Below, piece after piece: positions 56,281 through 64,000 of a stretch of 64,000 nt of DNA. Position 1 is the stretch's first letter, and each line of letters begins with the position of its first letter. The position numbers were made by a program, and so were the translations under genes. Under the pieces are notes generated by a model that saw nothing but the letters and a program-made list of their open reading frames with translations, was not told the DNA's origin and ran no database searches. The stretch lies in NCBI GenBank assembly GCA_949286835.1, contig CASEDP010000005.1, forward strand, positions 24,286-88,285, in the 5' to 3' direction. This stretch comes from an uncultured Clostridia bacterium (GTDB lineage: Bacteria; Bacillota; Clostridia; Christensenellales; Borkfalkiaceae).

Positions 56281-56369
56281 ATAAGGCTAACAATGGCGAA
56301 AACAAGCAGAACGCAAAGAACAAGACGTCGAACTGCGGCAATTCCAAAAACACGAAAGACTGCAAGTAA
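56277..56369 (+). CDS. Small Asn/Lys-rich ORF, perhaps frameshifted
   Basis: 30 residues from an ATG overlapping the rubrerythrin stop: MNKANNGENKQNAKNK then TSNCGNSKNTKDCK. GGAG lies eight bases upstream. Directly after its stop, another frame (from about 56364 to TAA 56461-56463) continues with NSFASSSDPSGSYTGTCLDK and DEMPVQDADDL, a natural-looking acidic end. A single-base change at about 56364 would join the two into a ~62-residue Asn/Cys protein. Unknown function. Confidence 0.5.
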   Translation: MNKANNGENKQNAKNKTSNCGNSKNTKDCK

Positions 56370-56492
56370 CAGTTTTGCGAGTTCTTCCGACCCTTCCGGC
56401 AGTTACACGGGCACTTGCCTTGACAAGGACGAGATGCCCGTACAGGATGCAGACGACCTGTAAAACGCCTTAGAAAAGGTCTTAAATAGAGG

Positions 56493-56530
56493 GCGGCTTA
56501 CGGCACGATATTGCCGTAAGCCGCTTTTTT
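56493..56530 (+). terminator. Terminator after the rubrerythrin group
   Basis: GCGGCTTACGGC/GCCGTAAGCCGC, 12 bp, 8-base loop, six T. Confidence 0.93.
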
Positions 56531-56575
56531 CGTCCGCATTTCATACATACGTCGCTTTATTTTCCGTACACGGGC

Positions 56576-56611
56576 AAAAAAATAAGGGGCTGACGTTTCT
56601 GCCCCTTTTTT
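56576..56611 (-). terminator. Terminator after the acetyltransferase gene
   Basis: GGGGC/GCCCC stem with A and T runs on both sides, able to stop transcription from either side. Confidence 0.7.
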
Positions 56612-56615
56612 CTAT

Positions 56616-57179
56616 TTACTTATTTTCGTCTTTATCGAGATATCTGATTATTTTTGCGGGGTTGCCTGCAATTACGACGTTCGACGGGAAGGACTTAGTG
56701 ACGACGGAACCGCTGCCGACGACGACGTTGTCGCCCAGCGTCACCCCGGGATTTATGACCGAATGCCCGCCTATCCAACAGTCGTTGCCTATCGTCACAG
56801 GCTTGCCGTATTCCAAAAATGCCGTCCTCTTCGCCCTGTCGAGGGGGTGCGTTGCGGCATAAATGCCCACCTGCGGCGCAATAAGGCAGTTGTCGCCTAT
56901 CTTCACCCTGCACACATCGAGTATGCACACGCCGTAGTTGGTGTAGAAGTTATCGCCAACTTCGATATTGCAGCCGTAGTCGCAGTAAAAGCCCATCCCG
57001 AGGCAGACGTTTTTGCCGCATTTGCCAAGAAGTTCCCTTGAAATTCTCTCCCTCTCGCCGTCGGTGAGCGCCTTTGAGAGCTCCGCACACAGCCGCATAG
57101 CCCTTGCGTGCTCTTCCGCAAGCTGCGCGTCGGATGCGGTATATAGTTGTCCCGAAAGCATCTTTTCCTTTTCAGTCAT
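56616..57179 (-). CDS. Sugar O-acetyltransferase (maltose/galactoside acetyltransferase type)
   Basis: 187 residues. N-terminal Maa domain EKEKMLSGQLYTASDAQLAE, then left-handed beta-helix hexapeptide repeats (GFYCDYGCNIEVGDNFYTNY, GVNPGVTLGDNVVVGSGSVV-like turns) with the catalytic His in YAATHPLD and the C-terminal GNPAKIIRYL. Transfers acetyl from acetyl-CoA to a sugar, likely detoxifying non-metabolised sugars; precise acceptor unknown. Minus strand, 128 bp from ftsY and with its own terminator. Confidence 0.9.
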   Translation of the reverse strand: MTEKEKMLSGQLYTASDAQLAEEHARAMRLCAELSKALTDGERERISRELLGKCGKNVCLGMGFYCDYGCNIEVGDNFYTNYGVCILDVCRVKIGDNCLIAPQVGIYAATHPLDRAKRTAFLEYGKPVTIGNDCWIGGHSVINPGVTLGDNVVVGSGSVVTKSFPSNVVIAGNPAKIIRYLDKDENK

Positions 57180-57307
57180 ATCCGCCCCTGAATTTTCTGA
57201 AATAATTTACGGCGCAAGCAAAACCGCGCTTTTGCGCCCGCGCATTCAATTAGTCGCTTGTGACCTACTACTTTATCGCTGTCACCAGAAAACAAATTTA
57301 CGAAACC

Positions 57308-58204
57308 TCAAAGTATATTATCGATAAACTCTTCGGAGTTGAAGAGCTCCAGGTCCTCTATCTTCTCTCCTACGCCCGCAAAGATGACGGGTATCTGCAA
57401 TTCGGAGCACAGCGATATGACAAAGCCGCCCTTTGCAGAGCCGTCCAGCTTGGTGAGCACTATGCCGTCGAGCTCGACCGCGCCGTCAAAAACCTCCGCC
57501 TGGTTATAGGCATTGTTGCCCGTAGTGGCGTCGAGCACCAGGAGCTTGTAGAAGTTCGCCTCCGGCATCTCCCTTGCGACCACCCTGGACATCTTTTTGA
57601 GCTCTTCCATAAGGTTTGCCTTGACGTGCAGCCTGCCCGCCGTATCGATAATCACTACGTCCGTCTTTTTAGCCTTTGCGGAGGTGAGCGCGTCGAACAC
57701 CACCGCGGAGGGGTCGCTGCCTTCCTCGTGCTTGACTATTCTGACCTTTGCGCGCTCTGCCCAGACGGAGAGCTGGTCGCTTGCAGCCGCGCGGAAGGTA
57801 TCCGCCGCCGCGACCGTCACGCTCTTGCCTTTCCTAAGAAAATAGGAGGCAAGCTTGCCCACCGTCGTCGTCTTGCCGACGCCGTTCACGCCGACGAGCA
57901 TTATCACTGCGGGATATTTTATCTCCGGTACTTCCGCCTCGTCCAGCTTTTCCTGCAATATGTCCTTGAGGCAATCTATGACAAATTCCTTGTCCTTAAG
58001 CTTTTCCTGCCTGACTTCGGCACGCAGTTCTTCGACTACCTCCTCTGCGGTGGTGACAGAGATATCCGAACCGATGAGCACCTCTTCGAGCTCCTCATAG
58101 AATTCGTTGCCGAACTTGTCGCGCGAAAAGAGCGCGCCTATCGCCCCCGAAAGCGTCTGCTTTGTCTTTTTGAGGGCGTTTGCAAGTTTTGAAAATATAC
58201 CCAT
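57308..58204 (-). CDS. ftsY: Signal recognition particle receptor FtsY
   Basis: 298 residues. SRP GTPase: N domain, then G1 VGVNGVGKTTTVGKLA, DTFRAAASDQL, DTAGRLHVKANLMEEL, TKLDGSAKGG and the closing GVGEKIEDLELF. The short N-terminus (MGIFSKLANALKKTKQTLSG) lacks the acidic A domain of Enterobacteria, as usual in Gram-positives. Last gene of plsX-rnc-smc-ftsY, 18 bp after smc. Confidence 0.97.
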   Translation of the reverse strand: MGIFSKLANALKKTKQTLSGAIGALFSRDKFGNEFYEELEEVLIGSDISVTTAEEVVEELRAEVRQEKLKDKEFVIDCLKDILQEKLDEAEVPEIKYPAVIMLVGVNGVGKTTTVGKLASYFLRKGKSVTVAAADTFRAAASDQLSVWAERAKVRIVKHEEGSDPSAVVFDALTSAKAKKTDVVIIDTAGRLHVKANLMEELKKMSRVVAREMPEANFYKLLVLDATTGNNAYNQAEVFDGAVELDGIVLTKLDGSAKGGFVISLCSELQIPVIFAGVGEKIEDLELFNSEEFIDNIL

Positions 58205-58222
58205 ATTTCACTCCGATATGTA

Positions 58223-61200
58223 TTATGCCACAGTGTCGCCGCCAAGCCTGCTTTCAACTTCCGAAAGCTTGACGGAAACTATCTTTGAAACGCCTTTTTC
58301 CTCCATAGTTACGCCGAATAGGACGTCCGCCTTTTCCATTGTGGGCTTACGGTGAGTTATGACTATGAACTGCGTCTTTTCCGCAAACTTCTTCAAAAAG
58401 CTTGCATATCTACCTACGTTCGCATCGTCGAGCGCCGCCTCTATCTCGTCGAGAACGCAGAAGGGCATAGGGCGCATCTGTATGATTGCAAAGAGTATGG
58501 CGATTGCAGTGAGCGCCTGCTCGCCGCCCGAAAGCAGCGATATCTTGGTGAGGTTCTTGCCCGGGGGGCAGGCGACAATTTCCACGCCCGCTTCGAGCGG
58601 GTCGTCGCAGTTGCTGTAGTCGAGCTGAAGCTCCGCCCTGCCGCCGCCGAACAGCTCCTTGAAGGTGCGCTTGAAGTTTTCGTTTATCGCATTGAAGCCC
58701 TCGTTGAAAATCTTGAGCATTTCGTCCCTGATTTCGTTGAGCGCTTTGGTGAGGTCCTCTATCGCCTTTTCGAGGTCGGCTTTTTCGGAGAGCATCTTTT
58801 CGTGCCTTTCGTTGAGCTCTTCAAACTCCTCTATGGCGTTGGGGTTGACGGGACCGAGCATAGTTATCTGTCGCTTGAAGTTGGCAATCGACGAAGCCGA
58901 AGTCGAGATGTCGTAGTTTTCCACCTTGTATTTAAGGCAGCCTTCGTAGTCCTCGTGATATTCTTCCTCTATTCTCTGCTGCAAGAATTCGAGGTCGGCG
59001 TCCACCTTCTGCAGCGCCATCTCCTGCGTGTGCAGCCTTTCGGTGAGGTGTTCGCCCTCCGACGCCGTTTCGAGCCTTGCCTTGTCTATCTCCACGACCC
59101 TTGCGTTGAGCGTCTTTTTGCGCTCTTCGACCTCTGCAATCTTAGCGACGAGTTCGTCCAGTTTTTTCTGTTCTTCGTCGGAGAGAGCCGCCCTTGCAGC
59201 CCTGTCGAGGAAGTCTGAAAGTTCCTTCTGCATATCGGGCACGAGCGCCTGCAGCGACGCCGCCTTCTTTATGAGCCCTTCCTTTTCGGCGGAAGAACGC
59301 CACGCGCTCTCCCTGTTGGACTTTATCGCGCTCTCGAGCGAGGCAAGCTCTACCTGCATCGAATTGAGCTTTTCCATCTTGCGGTTACGCTCTTTTGTGG
59401 TCTGCTCGTACTGCTCGCTGACGCTGTCCATCTCCGACGACGCCTTGTCCGACTGCTCCGAGAGCGTGCTTGCGCCCTTCGAGGTCGAGGAGTATTCGCT
59501 GTCCAGCTCGGCAAGTTTTGCCTCTATCTGCGACTTAGACTGTCTGTAAACCGAATATTCGCTCTCCTTGTCGGTGATGTTGAGCATCAGGTTGGAGAGT
59601 TTCTGGTTGGCGGTCGCAAGGTCGAGACGGGCATTTTGCAGCTTTTCTTCGAGTTCGCGGCTTGCCGTCCTTGCAGAGGCAAGCTCGCCCTCCGCCTCTC
59701 TCTTCTTTTCTTCCGCGCGCTGAAGCGCGGTGCGCTTGGAGGCAATCTCGTCCGAGATGTCCTTGAGCTTTCTCTCGTTGGCGAGCAAGTTCGCCGAATT
59801 TTCCCTGCGGCTCCCGCCCGTCATAGAGCCCGACGTTGCGATGAGGTCGCCGTCGAGCGTGACAATCTTGAATGCCCTGGGATATCTGCCGGCGATTATC
59901 GTCGCGCTCTGAATATCGTCGCATATCAGGGTATTGCCGAGGAGGTTATGTATTACGTTTTCGTACTTCTTGTCGTAGCGGACGAGGTCGATTGCAAGCC
60001 CTACCGCGCCCATCTCGTTGCAGGCGGACTTTATCTGCTGGCTTTCGTATCTGGGGCGGAGCGCCTCGATGGGCAGGAACGTGACCTGACCCGCCCTGTT
60101 GCTCTTTAAATACTGAATGAGGTATCTCGCGTCGTCGCGCGTTTCGGTTATCACGTTCTGCATTGCGCCGCCGAAAGCCGTCTCTATCGCCACCTCATAC
60201 TCCTGGTCGCAGCTCACGACGTCGGCGATAAGTCCCATTATCCTCGACGAGAGCTGAGGGTTTTCCTTGGCGTCGGACATAAGCCGCCTTACCGAATAGA
60301 CATAACCTTCAAACTTATCGCGGAGCGCCGTATATGTCCTGAGGCTCTGCTCTAAAGAGGAGATCTGCGCCTCGGCGTCGTATATGCGCCTTACATATGT
60401 CTGGAATTTCTCGTTTGCGGCGGTGACTGCCTCCCTTGCCTTTTCGGTGAGTTCGTTTTCTTCGCCGAGCAGTTTATTGAGCCCCTCCTGACCGGAGAGC
60501 ACCTCCGCATACTCCTTTTTAAGTCTGTCGTGCTCGGACCGGACGTTCTTCATAGCCTCGTCCATCTCGCCCAGCCTTTCCATAAGGAGCTCCTTCTTTG
60601 CCGAAAGCGAGCCGATGTTTTCCTTTATCTCGGTGAGGTCCTTGAAGGTATCCATTACCTTCTTGCGGTGCTCGCCCGTCATAATCTCGTAATTTGCTAT
60701 GCTGTCGGAGAGCGCGGAAATCTCCGCCTTGAGCTGCTCGCTCGCCGCGTTGAGCTTTTCCATTCTCTCGCTGTTCTTGTTGGCGTATTCCTCGAAGCGG
60801 CGTATCTCCCTGTCGAGTTCGACGGTGCGCTTTGCCGAGAACGCCAGCTCTTCCTGCGCCTGTTGAAGTTTGTACTTTACGGCGTTCGCCCTCTCCCTGA
60901 ACAGCTTGCTTTCGCCCGTGCTCCTTTCAAGCCCGACGGTGAAGGCAAGGCGCTCTTCATTGAGCGATTTTAAGACGCCGTCGGCGCCCGACAGCGCCTC
61001 CCTGCACTTTTCGTAGTCGGAGAGCAGCGAATTTGCAAGCTCGGTATTCTTTTCGATTGCCTCCGTAATCTTCTGTATGCGGGAATTTATCTTGTCCCTC
61101 TCGCCCGCCGCGCCGTCGTGGCGGTAGATGTAGGTGTTTATCTCGTGCATACGGAGGTTGGAATACAACTCGTTATACTTCCTCGCGTTGTCCGCCGCCC

Positions 61201-61822
61201 TCGAAAGGGGGGCGAGCTGGCGCTCTACCTCCTGCATTCTCTGCGCATAGACGAAGAGGTTGTTCTTCGAGTAATTCAGCTTTCTCTCCGCGTCCGCCTT
61301 TCTGTCCTTAAATACGACTATGCCCGTCGCCTCTTCAAATATGGAGCGGCGCTCTTCGGGGCGGGAGTTCATTATCTGTGCAATTCTGCCCTGACCGATA
61401 ATCGAATAGCCCTCCTTCGCCGCGCCCGCGCCGTGCAGGAGCCCCGTCAGTATCTTCATCCTCGAGGGCTGCTGATTGAGGAGGTATTCGCTGGTGCCGT
61501 CCCTGTAGAGGCGCCTTGTCATCTCCAGCTCGTCGGCGTCGTAGTCAAATATGCGGTTGGTGTTGTCGAAGGTGAGAGTTACCTCGCAAAAGCTCATCTT
61601 CTTGCGCTTTTCGGTGCCGTTGAAGATGACGTCCATCATCTGCGAACCTCTCATCATCTTTGCCGACTGCTCGCCGAGAACCCAGCGGATTGCATCGGCG
61701 ACGTTGCTCTTGCCGCACCCGTTGGGACCTACAATACAAGTTACGCCGTCGGTGAGCGGAATTTCCGTCTTGTCGGCAAACGATTTGAAGCCTGTTAGTT
61801 TAATACTTTTGAATTGAACCAT
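58223..61822 (-). CDS. smc: Chromosome partition protein SMC
   Basis: 1199 residues. Walker A GPNGCGKSNVADAIRWVLGE, two long coiled coils around a hinge (about 520-660, with MGLIADVVSCDQEYEVAIET), ABC signature LLSGGEQALTAIAI, Walker B PFCVLDEIEAALDD and the D-loop. Compacts chromosomes with ScpA/ScpB. It starts one base after the rnc stop (61824), so translation is coupled. Confidence 0.98.
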   Translation of the reverse strand: MVQFKSIKLTGFKSFADKTEIPLTDGVTCIVGPNGCGKSNVADAIRWVLGEQSAKMMRGSQMMDVIFNGTEKRKKMSFCEVTLTFDNTNRIFDYDADELEMTRRLYRDGTSEYLLNQQPSRMKILTGLLHGAGAAKEGYSIIGQGRIAQIMNSRPEERRSIFEEATGIVVFKDRKADAERKLNYSKNNLFVYAQRMQEVERQLAPLSRAADNARKYNELYSNLRMHEINTYIYRHDGAAGERDKINSRIQKITEAIEKNTELANSLLSDYEKCREALSGADGVLKSLNEERLAFTVGLERSTGESKLFRERANAVKYKLQQAQEELAFSAKRTVELDREIRRFEEYANKNSERMEKLNAASEQLKAEISALSDSIANYEIMTGEHRKKVMDTFKDLTEIKENIGSLSAKKELLMERLGEMDEAMKNVRSEHDRLKKEYAEVLSGQEGLNKLLGEENELTEKAREAVTAANEKFQTYVRRIYDAEAQISSLEQSLRTYTALRDKFEGYVYSVRRLMSDAKENPQLSSRIMGLIADVVSCDQEYEVAIETAFGGAMQNVITETRDDARYLIQYLKSNRAGQVTFLPIEALRPRYESQQIKSACNEMGAVGLAIDLVRYDKKYENVIHNLLGNTLICDDIQSATIIAGRYPRAFKIVTLDGDLIATSGSMTGGSRRENSANLLANERKLKDISDEIASKRTALQRAEEKKREAEGELASARTASRELEEKLQNARLDLATANQKLSNLMLNITDKESEYSVYRQSKSQIEAKLAELDSEYSSTSKGASTLSEQSDKASSEMDSVSEQYEQTTKERNRKMEKLNSMQVELASLESAIKSNRESAWRSSAEKEGLIKKAASLQALVPDMQKELSDFLDRAARAALSDEEQKKLDELVAKIAEVEERKKTLNARVVEIDKARLETASEGEHLTERLHTQEMALQKVDADLEFLQQRIEEEYHEDYEGCLKYKVENYDISTSASSIANFKRQITMLGPVNPNAIEEFEELNERHEKMLSEKADLEKAIEDLTKALNEIRDEMLKIFNEGFNAINENFKRTFKELFGGGRAELQLDYSNCDDPLEAGVEIVACPPGKNLTKISLLSGGEQALTAIAILFAIIQMRPMPFCVLDEIEAALDDANVGRYASFLKKFAEKTQFIVITHRKPTMEKADVLFGVTMEEKGVSKIVSVKLSEVESRLGGDTVA

Positions 61823-61823
61823 A

Positions 61824-62459
61824 TTATTTACCGTCCGTCGCGGTCGTTATGAATTCATATGCCTGCTTTGCCGCAAGCTTTTTTGCCTTGGCAAAGTTGC
61901 CCGCCTCCGCCGTGAACGTGTGCCCGCCGAGCCGCACGCTGACGCGCATTACGGGTTGCCTCGCCGTACCCGTCTGCTCCTTGACGTATTCTGGCAACTT
62001 TTCGCCCCGCGCCTGCAATATCTCCTGCAGGGCGGAGATGTAGTTGAAAGACGCCTTGAGCGGCGAAAGCGTGGAGAGCGCGAACTTCTTCGCCGCCTCC
62101 ATTCCGCCGTCGAGGTATATCGCCGCCGTCACCGCCTCATACGCGGAGGGAATTGCCTTGAGGTTGTGCGTGTCGCCCTTGTCCTTTATTAGCTCCCTGT
62201 CGAGCCTGAGCTTTTCCGATACTAGCGTGAGCGCGTTGTCCGACAGATATTCCTGCTTTTTCTGCGTTATCTCTCCCTCCGAAAGCCCCGCAAGATAGTA
62301 CTTTTCGGCGACGATGAAGGTGAGGAGCGCATCGCCAAGGCACTCTAAACTCTCGTTATTTCTTTCGCCGTCGAACGACGACAGCGTGAGCGCCAGGCGG
62401 AGATAATCCCTGTTTCTGAACTTATAGCCGAGGCGTCCCTCTATTGCACCATAATTCAT
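61824..62459 (-). CDS. rnc: Ribonuclease III
   Basis: 211 residues. Signature NNESLECLGDALLTFIVAEKY corresponds to the NERLEFLGD catalytic motif with the acidic residues kept; second catalytic region AYEAVTAAIYLDGG. C-terminal double-stranded RNA-binding domain (about 140-211) is present but short (MRVSVRLGGHTFTAEAGNFA, KKLAAKQAYEFI). Slightly shorter than the usual 225-240 residues, and Phe of the signature is Cys. Processes rRNA and structured RNAs. Between plsX and smc, with adjoining ends. Confidence 0.94.
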   Translation of the reverse strand: MNYGAIEGRLGYKFRNRDYLRLALTLSSFDGERNNESLECLGDALLTFIVAEKYYLAGLSEGEITQKKQEYLSDNALTLVSEKLRLDRELIKDKGDTHNLKAIPSAYEAVTAAIYLDGGMEAAKKFALSTLSPLKASFNYISALQEILQARGEKLPEYVKEQTGTARQPVMRVSVRLGGHTFTAEAGNFAKAKKLAAKQAYEFITTATDGK

Positions 62460-63491
62460 TTACTCTTCCTGCCCGATGAGGTTGTCGAGGTCGACGTCGG
62501 AGAGCATTTCCTCTATCTTGGGAATGAGCCCGTTGCGGTATATGGTGAGCGCGTTGAGTATGGAATTTTTTATTGACACGGGCTTGGATGAGCCGTGGCT
62601 TTTGACTACTACCTTCTTTAAACCTATCAGGAGAGCCCCGCCGTACTTGTTGAAGTCGAGGTTCTTTTTAAGCCTCTTTATAGCACCCATCATAAAGAGC
62701 GCGCCTATGAGCGCCGCCGGCGTGGAGGTGAACTGCTTTTTCATATTGTCGAGTATCATCTTTGCGCAGCCCTCCACCGACTTGAGGGCGACGTTGCCCG
62801 TAAAGCCGTCGGTGACGACGACGTCGACGTCGCCGTAGTTTATGTCCCTGCCCTCTATGTTGCCGATGAAGTTTATGCCCTTCATCTGCGCGAGATATTT
62901 ATACGTCTCCTGATGAAGGGGATCGCCCTTATGCTCCTCCGTGCCGTTGTTGAGAAGCCCTACTCTGGGGTTGGGCATATTGAACCCCGCCTGAGCGTAT
63001 GCCGACGCGAGCAGGGCAAACTGACAGAGCATTACGGGCTTGCACTCCGCATTGGCGCCGCAGTCGCAGAGCAGCGTGGTGCCGCCGCGCACGTTGGGGA
63101 GCGCGGGGCAGAGCGCAGGGCGCTTAATTCCCCTTATCCTGCCGAGAATGAGCTGTCCGCCGACAATCGTCGCGCCCGACGAACCAGCCGTGACCAGCGC
63201 GCAGATGTCATCCTGCTTTTTGAGCATCCAGTATGCCGCAATAAGCGAGGACTGCTTTCTCTTGACCGCCTCCGTGGGGCTGTCGTTCATATCTATTACG
63301 TCTGGGCAGTCGACTATCTCCAGCCTTGACTTGTCGTACTTGAATTTGGAGAGCTCGGCTTCGAGCACCTCCTTCCTGCCCGTCATTATGATGTATAAAT
63401 TGCTGTCCGCCCTGAGCGCCTGAACGGCGCCTTCGCACGTCGCCTTGGGGGCGTTGTCGCCGCCCATTCCGTCGAGAATTATCTTATCCAT
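62460..63491 (-). CDS. plsX: Phosphate acyltransferase PlsX
   Basis: 343 residues. Converts acyl-ACP to acyl-phosphate, the first step of phospholipid synthesis in this group. MDKIILDGMGGDNAPKATCE at the start and family segments ALVTAGSSGATIVGGQLILG, LCDCGANAECKP and VVTDGFTGNVALKS. The frame stays open to 63584, but ATG 63491 has AGAGGAA upstream and is the family start. Its stop (62460) adjoins the rnc ATG (62459). The usual fabD/acpP neighbours are not present. Confidence 0.95.
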   Translation of the reverse strand: MDKIILDGMGGDNAPKATCEGAVQALRADSNLYIIMTGRKEVLEAELSKFKYDKSRLEIVDCPDVIDMNDSPTEAVKRKQSSLIAAYWMLKKQDDICALVTAGSSGATIVGGQLILGRIRGIKRPALCPALPNVRGGTTLLCDCGANAECKPVMLCQFALLASAYAQAGFNMPNPRVGLLNNGTEEHKGDPLHQETYKYLAQMKGINFIGNIEGRDINYGDVDVVVTDGFTGNVALKSVEGCAKMILDNMKKQFTSTPAALIGALFMMGAIKRLKKNLDFNKYGGALLIGLKKVVVKSHGSSKPVSIKNSILNALTIYRNGLIPKIEEMLSDVDLDNLIGQEE

Positions 63492-63572
63492 AGAAATTTC
63501 CTCTGTCCTTATCCTTATGATGTCGATATCGGCCGAAAAAGATGTCGGCAAGGTAAAAATATTCCTTCTAAA

Positions 63573-63601
63573 ATTATAACACAAAATTTTTTGATTGACA
63601 A
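63573..63601 (-). promoter_or_regulatory. Promoter of plsX-rnc-smc-ftsY
   Basis: TTGTCA (63601-63596), 17-bp spacer, TATAAT (63578-63573), about 80 bp before the plsX ATG. Confidence 0.8.
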
Positions 63602-63650
63602 TGATTTGCGACGCTTAAAGCCCGCAATTTTTATATGGATAAAAAAACGA

Positions 63651-63679
63651 TTGACATAATTCGGGGCGTCTGTTAAAAT
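63651..63679 (+). promoter_or_regulatory. Promoter of tRNA-Ser
   Basis: TTGACA (63651-63656), 17-bp spacer, TAAAAT (63674-63679), start about 39 nt before the tRNA. Confidence 0.8.
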
Positions 63680-63724
63680 GATATAAGATGAGCGGCGGAG
63701 AGCCGCGGCATTTGCACAGCATAC

Positions 63725-63812
63725 GGAAGGTTGGCTGAGTGGTCGATAGCGACGGTCTTGAAAACCGCTGAAGTGAGAGCTTCCGGGGGTTCGAATCCCT
63801 CACCTTCCGCCA
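63725..63812 (+). tRNA. tRNA-Ser(UGA)
   Basis: 88 nt with encoded CCA. Acceptor GGAAGGT pairs with ACCTTCC, loop CTTGAAA gives anticodon UGA, a long variable arm marks class II, and the T arm is GGGGGTTCGAATCCCT. Intact, with its own promoter and terminator. Confidence 0.96.
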
Positions 63813-63817
63813 TTAGG

Positions 63818-63860
63818 GAATAATACGAACTCTGAAAACGAGTTCGTATTATTCTTTTCT
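63818..63860 (+). terminator. Terminator of tRNA-Ser
   Basis: GAATAATACGAACTC/GAGTTCGTATTATTC, 15-bp perfect stem, then TTTTCTG. The last 140 bases of the window hold no recognised feature. Confidence 0.85.
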
Positions 63861-64000
63861 GTTGACTACTTCGGTATTGTTGTAAAACGCAAATGAGTAC
63901 CCCAAATTTTGCCGTTTCGGGAGGCTCAGCGTAGCACAGCTTTCGCGGAAGTCAATGCGAAAAATTATCGCTGAAAAATCGAATAAATCATAACGGTGAA

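Overview
The window looks like a chromosome segment of a Gram-positive Clostridia-type bacterium (Bacillota), probably an anaerobic gut lineage. This rests on an Ile T-box leader, a YtrA-type GntR/ABC operon, rubrerythrin and rubredoxin, a PopT-like DUF368 protein, an rqcP-type S4 gene, consensus sigma-A promoters and AGGAGG ribosome binding sites. The taxonomic call is an inference from gene content; no rRNA is present. Most of the chromosome is GC-rich and densely packed, while the central island is visibly AT-rich.

Left arm (1-18,046): minus-strand housekeeping genes, namely ileS (cut by the window edge) with its T-box, a beta-propeller-like protein, tsaD, a small helical protein, prfB without the usual programmed frameshift, secA, and a parE-parC-ade cluster. 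A plus-strand GntR/ABC/permease operon follows; the permease carries a recent 40-bp tandem duplication. Next comes a decayed MarR-MATE pair.

Island (18,088-36,645): an 18.5-kb integrative mobilizable element inserted in the anticodon loop of a tRNA-Leu(UAG) gene. The two halves of that tRNA lie at the two ends and join to a perfect 83-nt tRNA-Leu across the shared 10-bp core. Just inside the right end the element carries a complete tRNA-Leu(UAG) of different sequence, on the same strand and downstream of the host tRNA promoter, so it appears to replace the gene it breaks. From left to right the cargo is: a type II CBASS operon (cap4 SAVED effector, CD-NTase, cap2, cap3); an XRE controller with four operator copies at exact 22-bp spacing; two adenine methyltransferase-like genes and a GIY-YIG/helicase protein (a restriction-modification-like set) with an AbiF-family HEPN gene and a candidate small RNA nested between them on the other strand; a PLD-like protein; a strongly structured non-coding segment; a replication-type protein; an oriT-like site with a MobV relaxase whose start is out of frame; a 30-codon ORF; and a tyrosine recombinase. 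Paired 10-bp-spaced repeats at both ends look like recombinase arm sites. There are no type IV secretion genes, so transfer would need a helper.

Right arm (36,678-64,000): a small unknown protein, a Wzz-like membrane protein, DUF368, a DUF134-NifX fusion, rubredoxin, an isolated rpoB-rpoC pair divergent from rqcP-yitT-ispDF-radA-cytidylate-kinase-like-MATE, rubrerythrin, a sugar acetyltransferase, the plsX-rnc-smc-ftsY cluster and tRNA-Ser(UGA).

The most interesting items are the tRNA-splitting element with its own replacement tRNA, the AbiF gene with a separately promoted RNA, the 22-bp-phased controller operator, and the structured RNA region at 32.06-32.6 kb.
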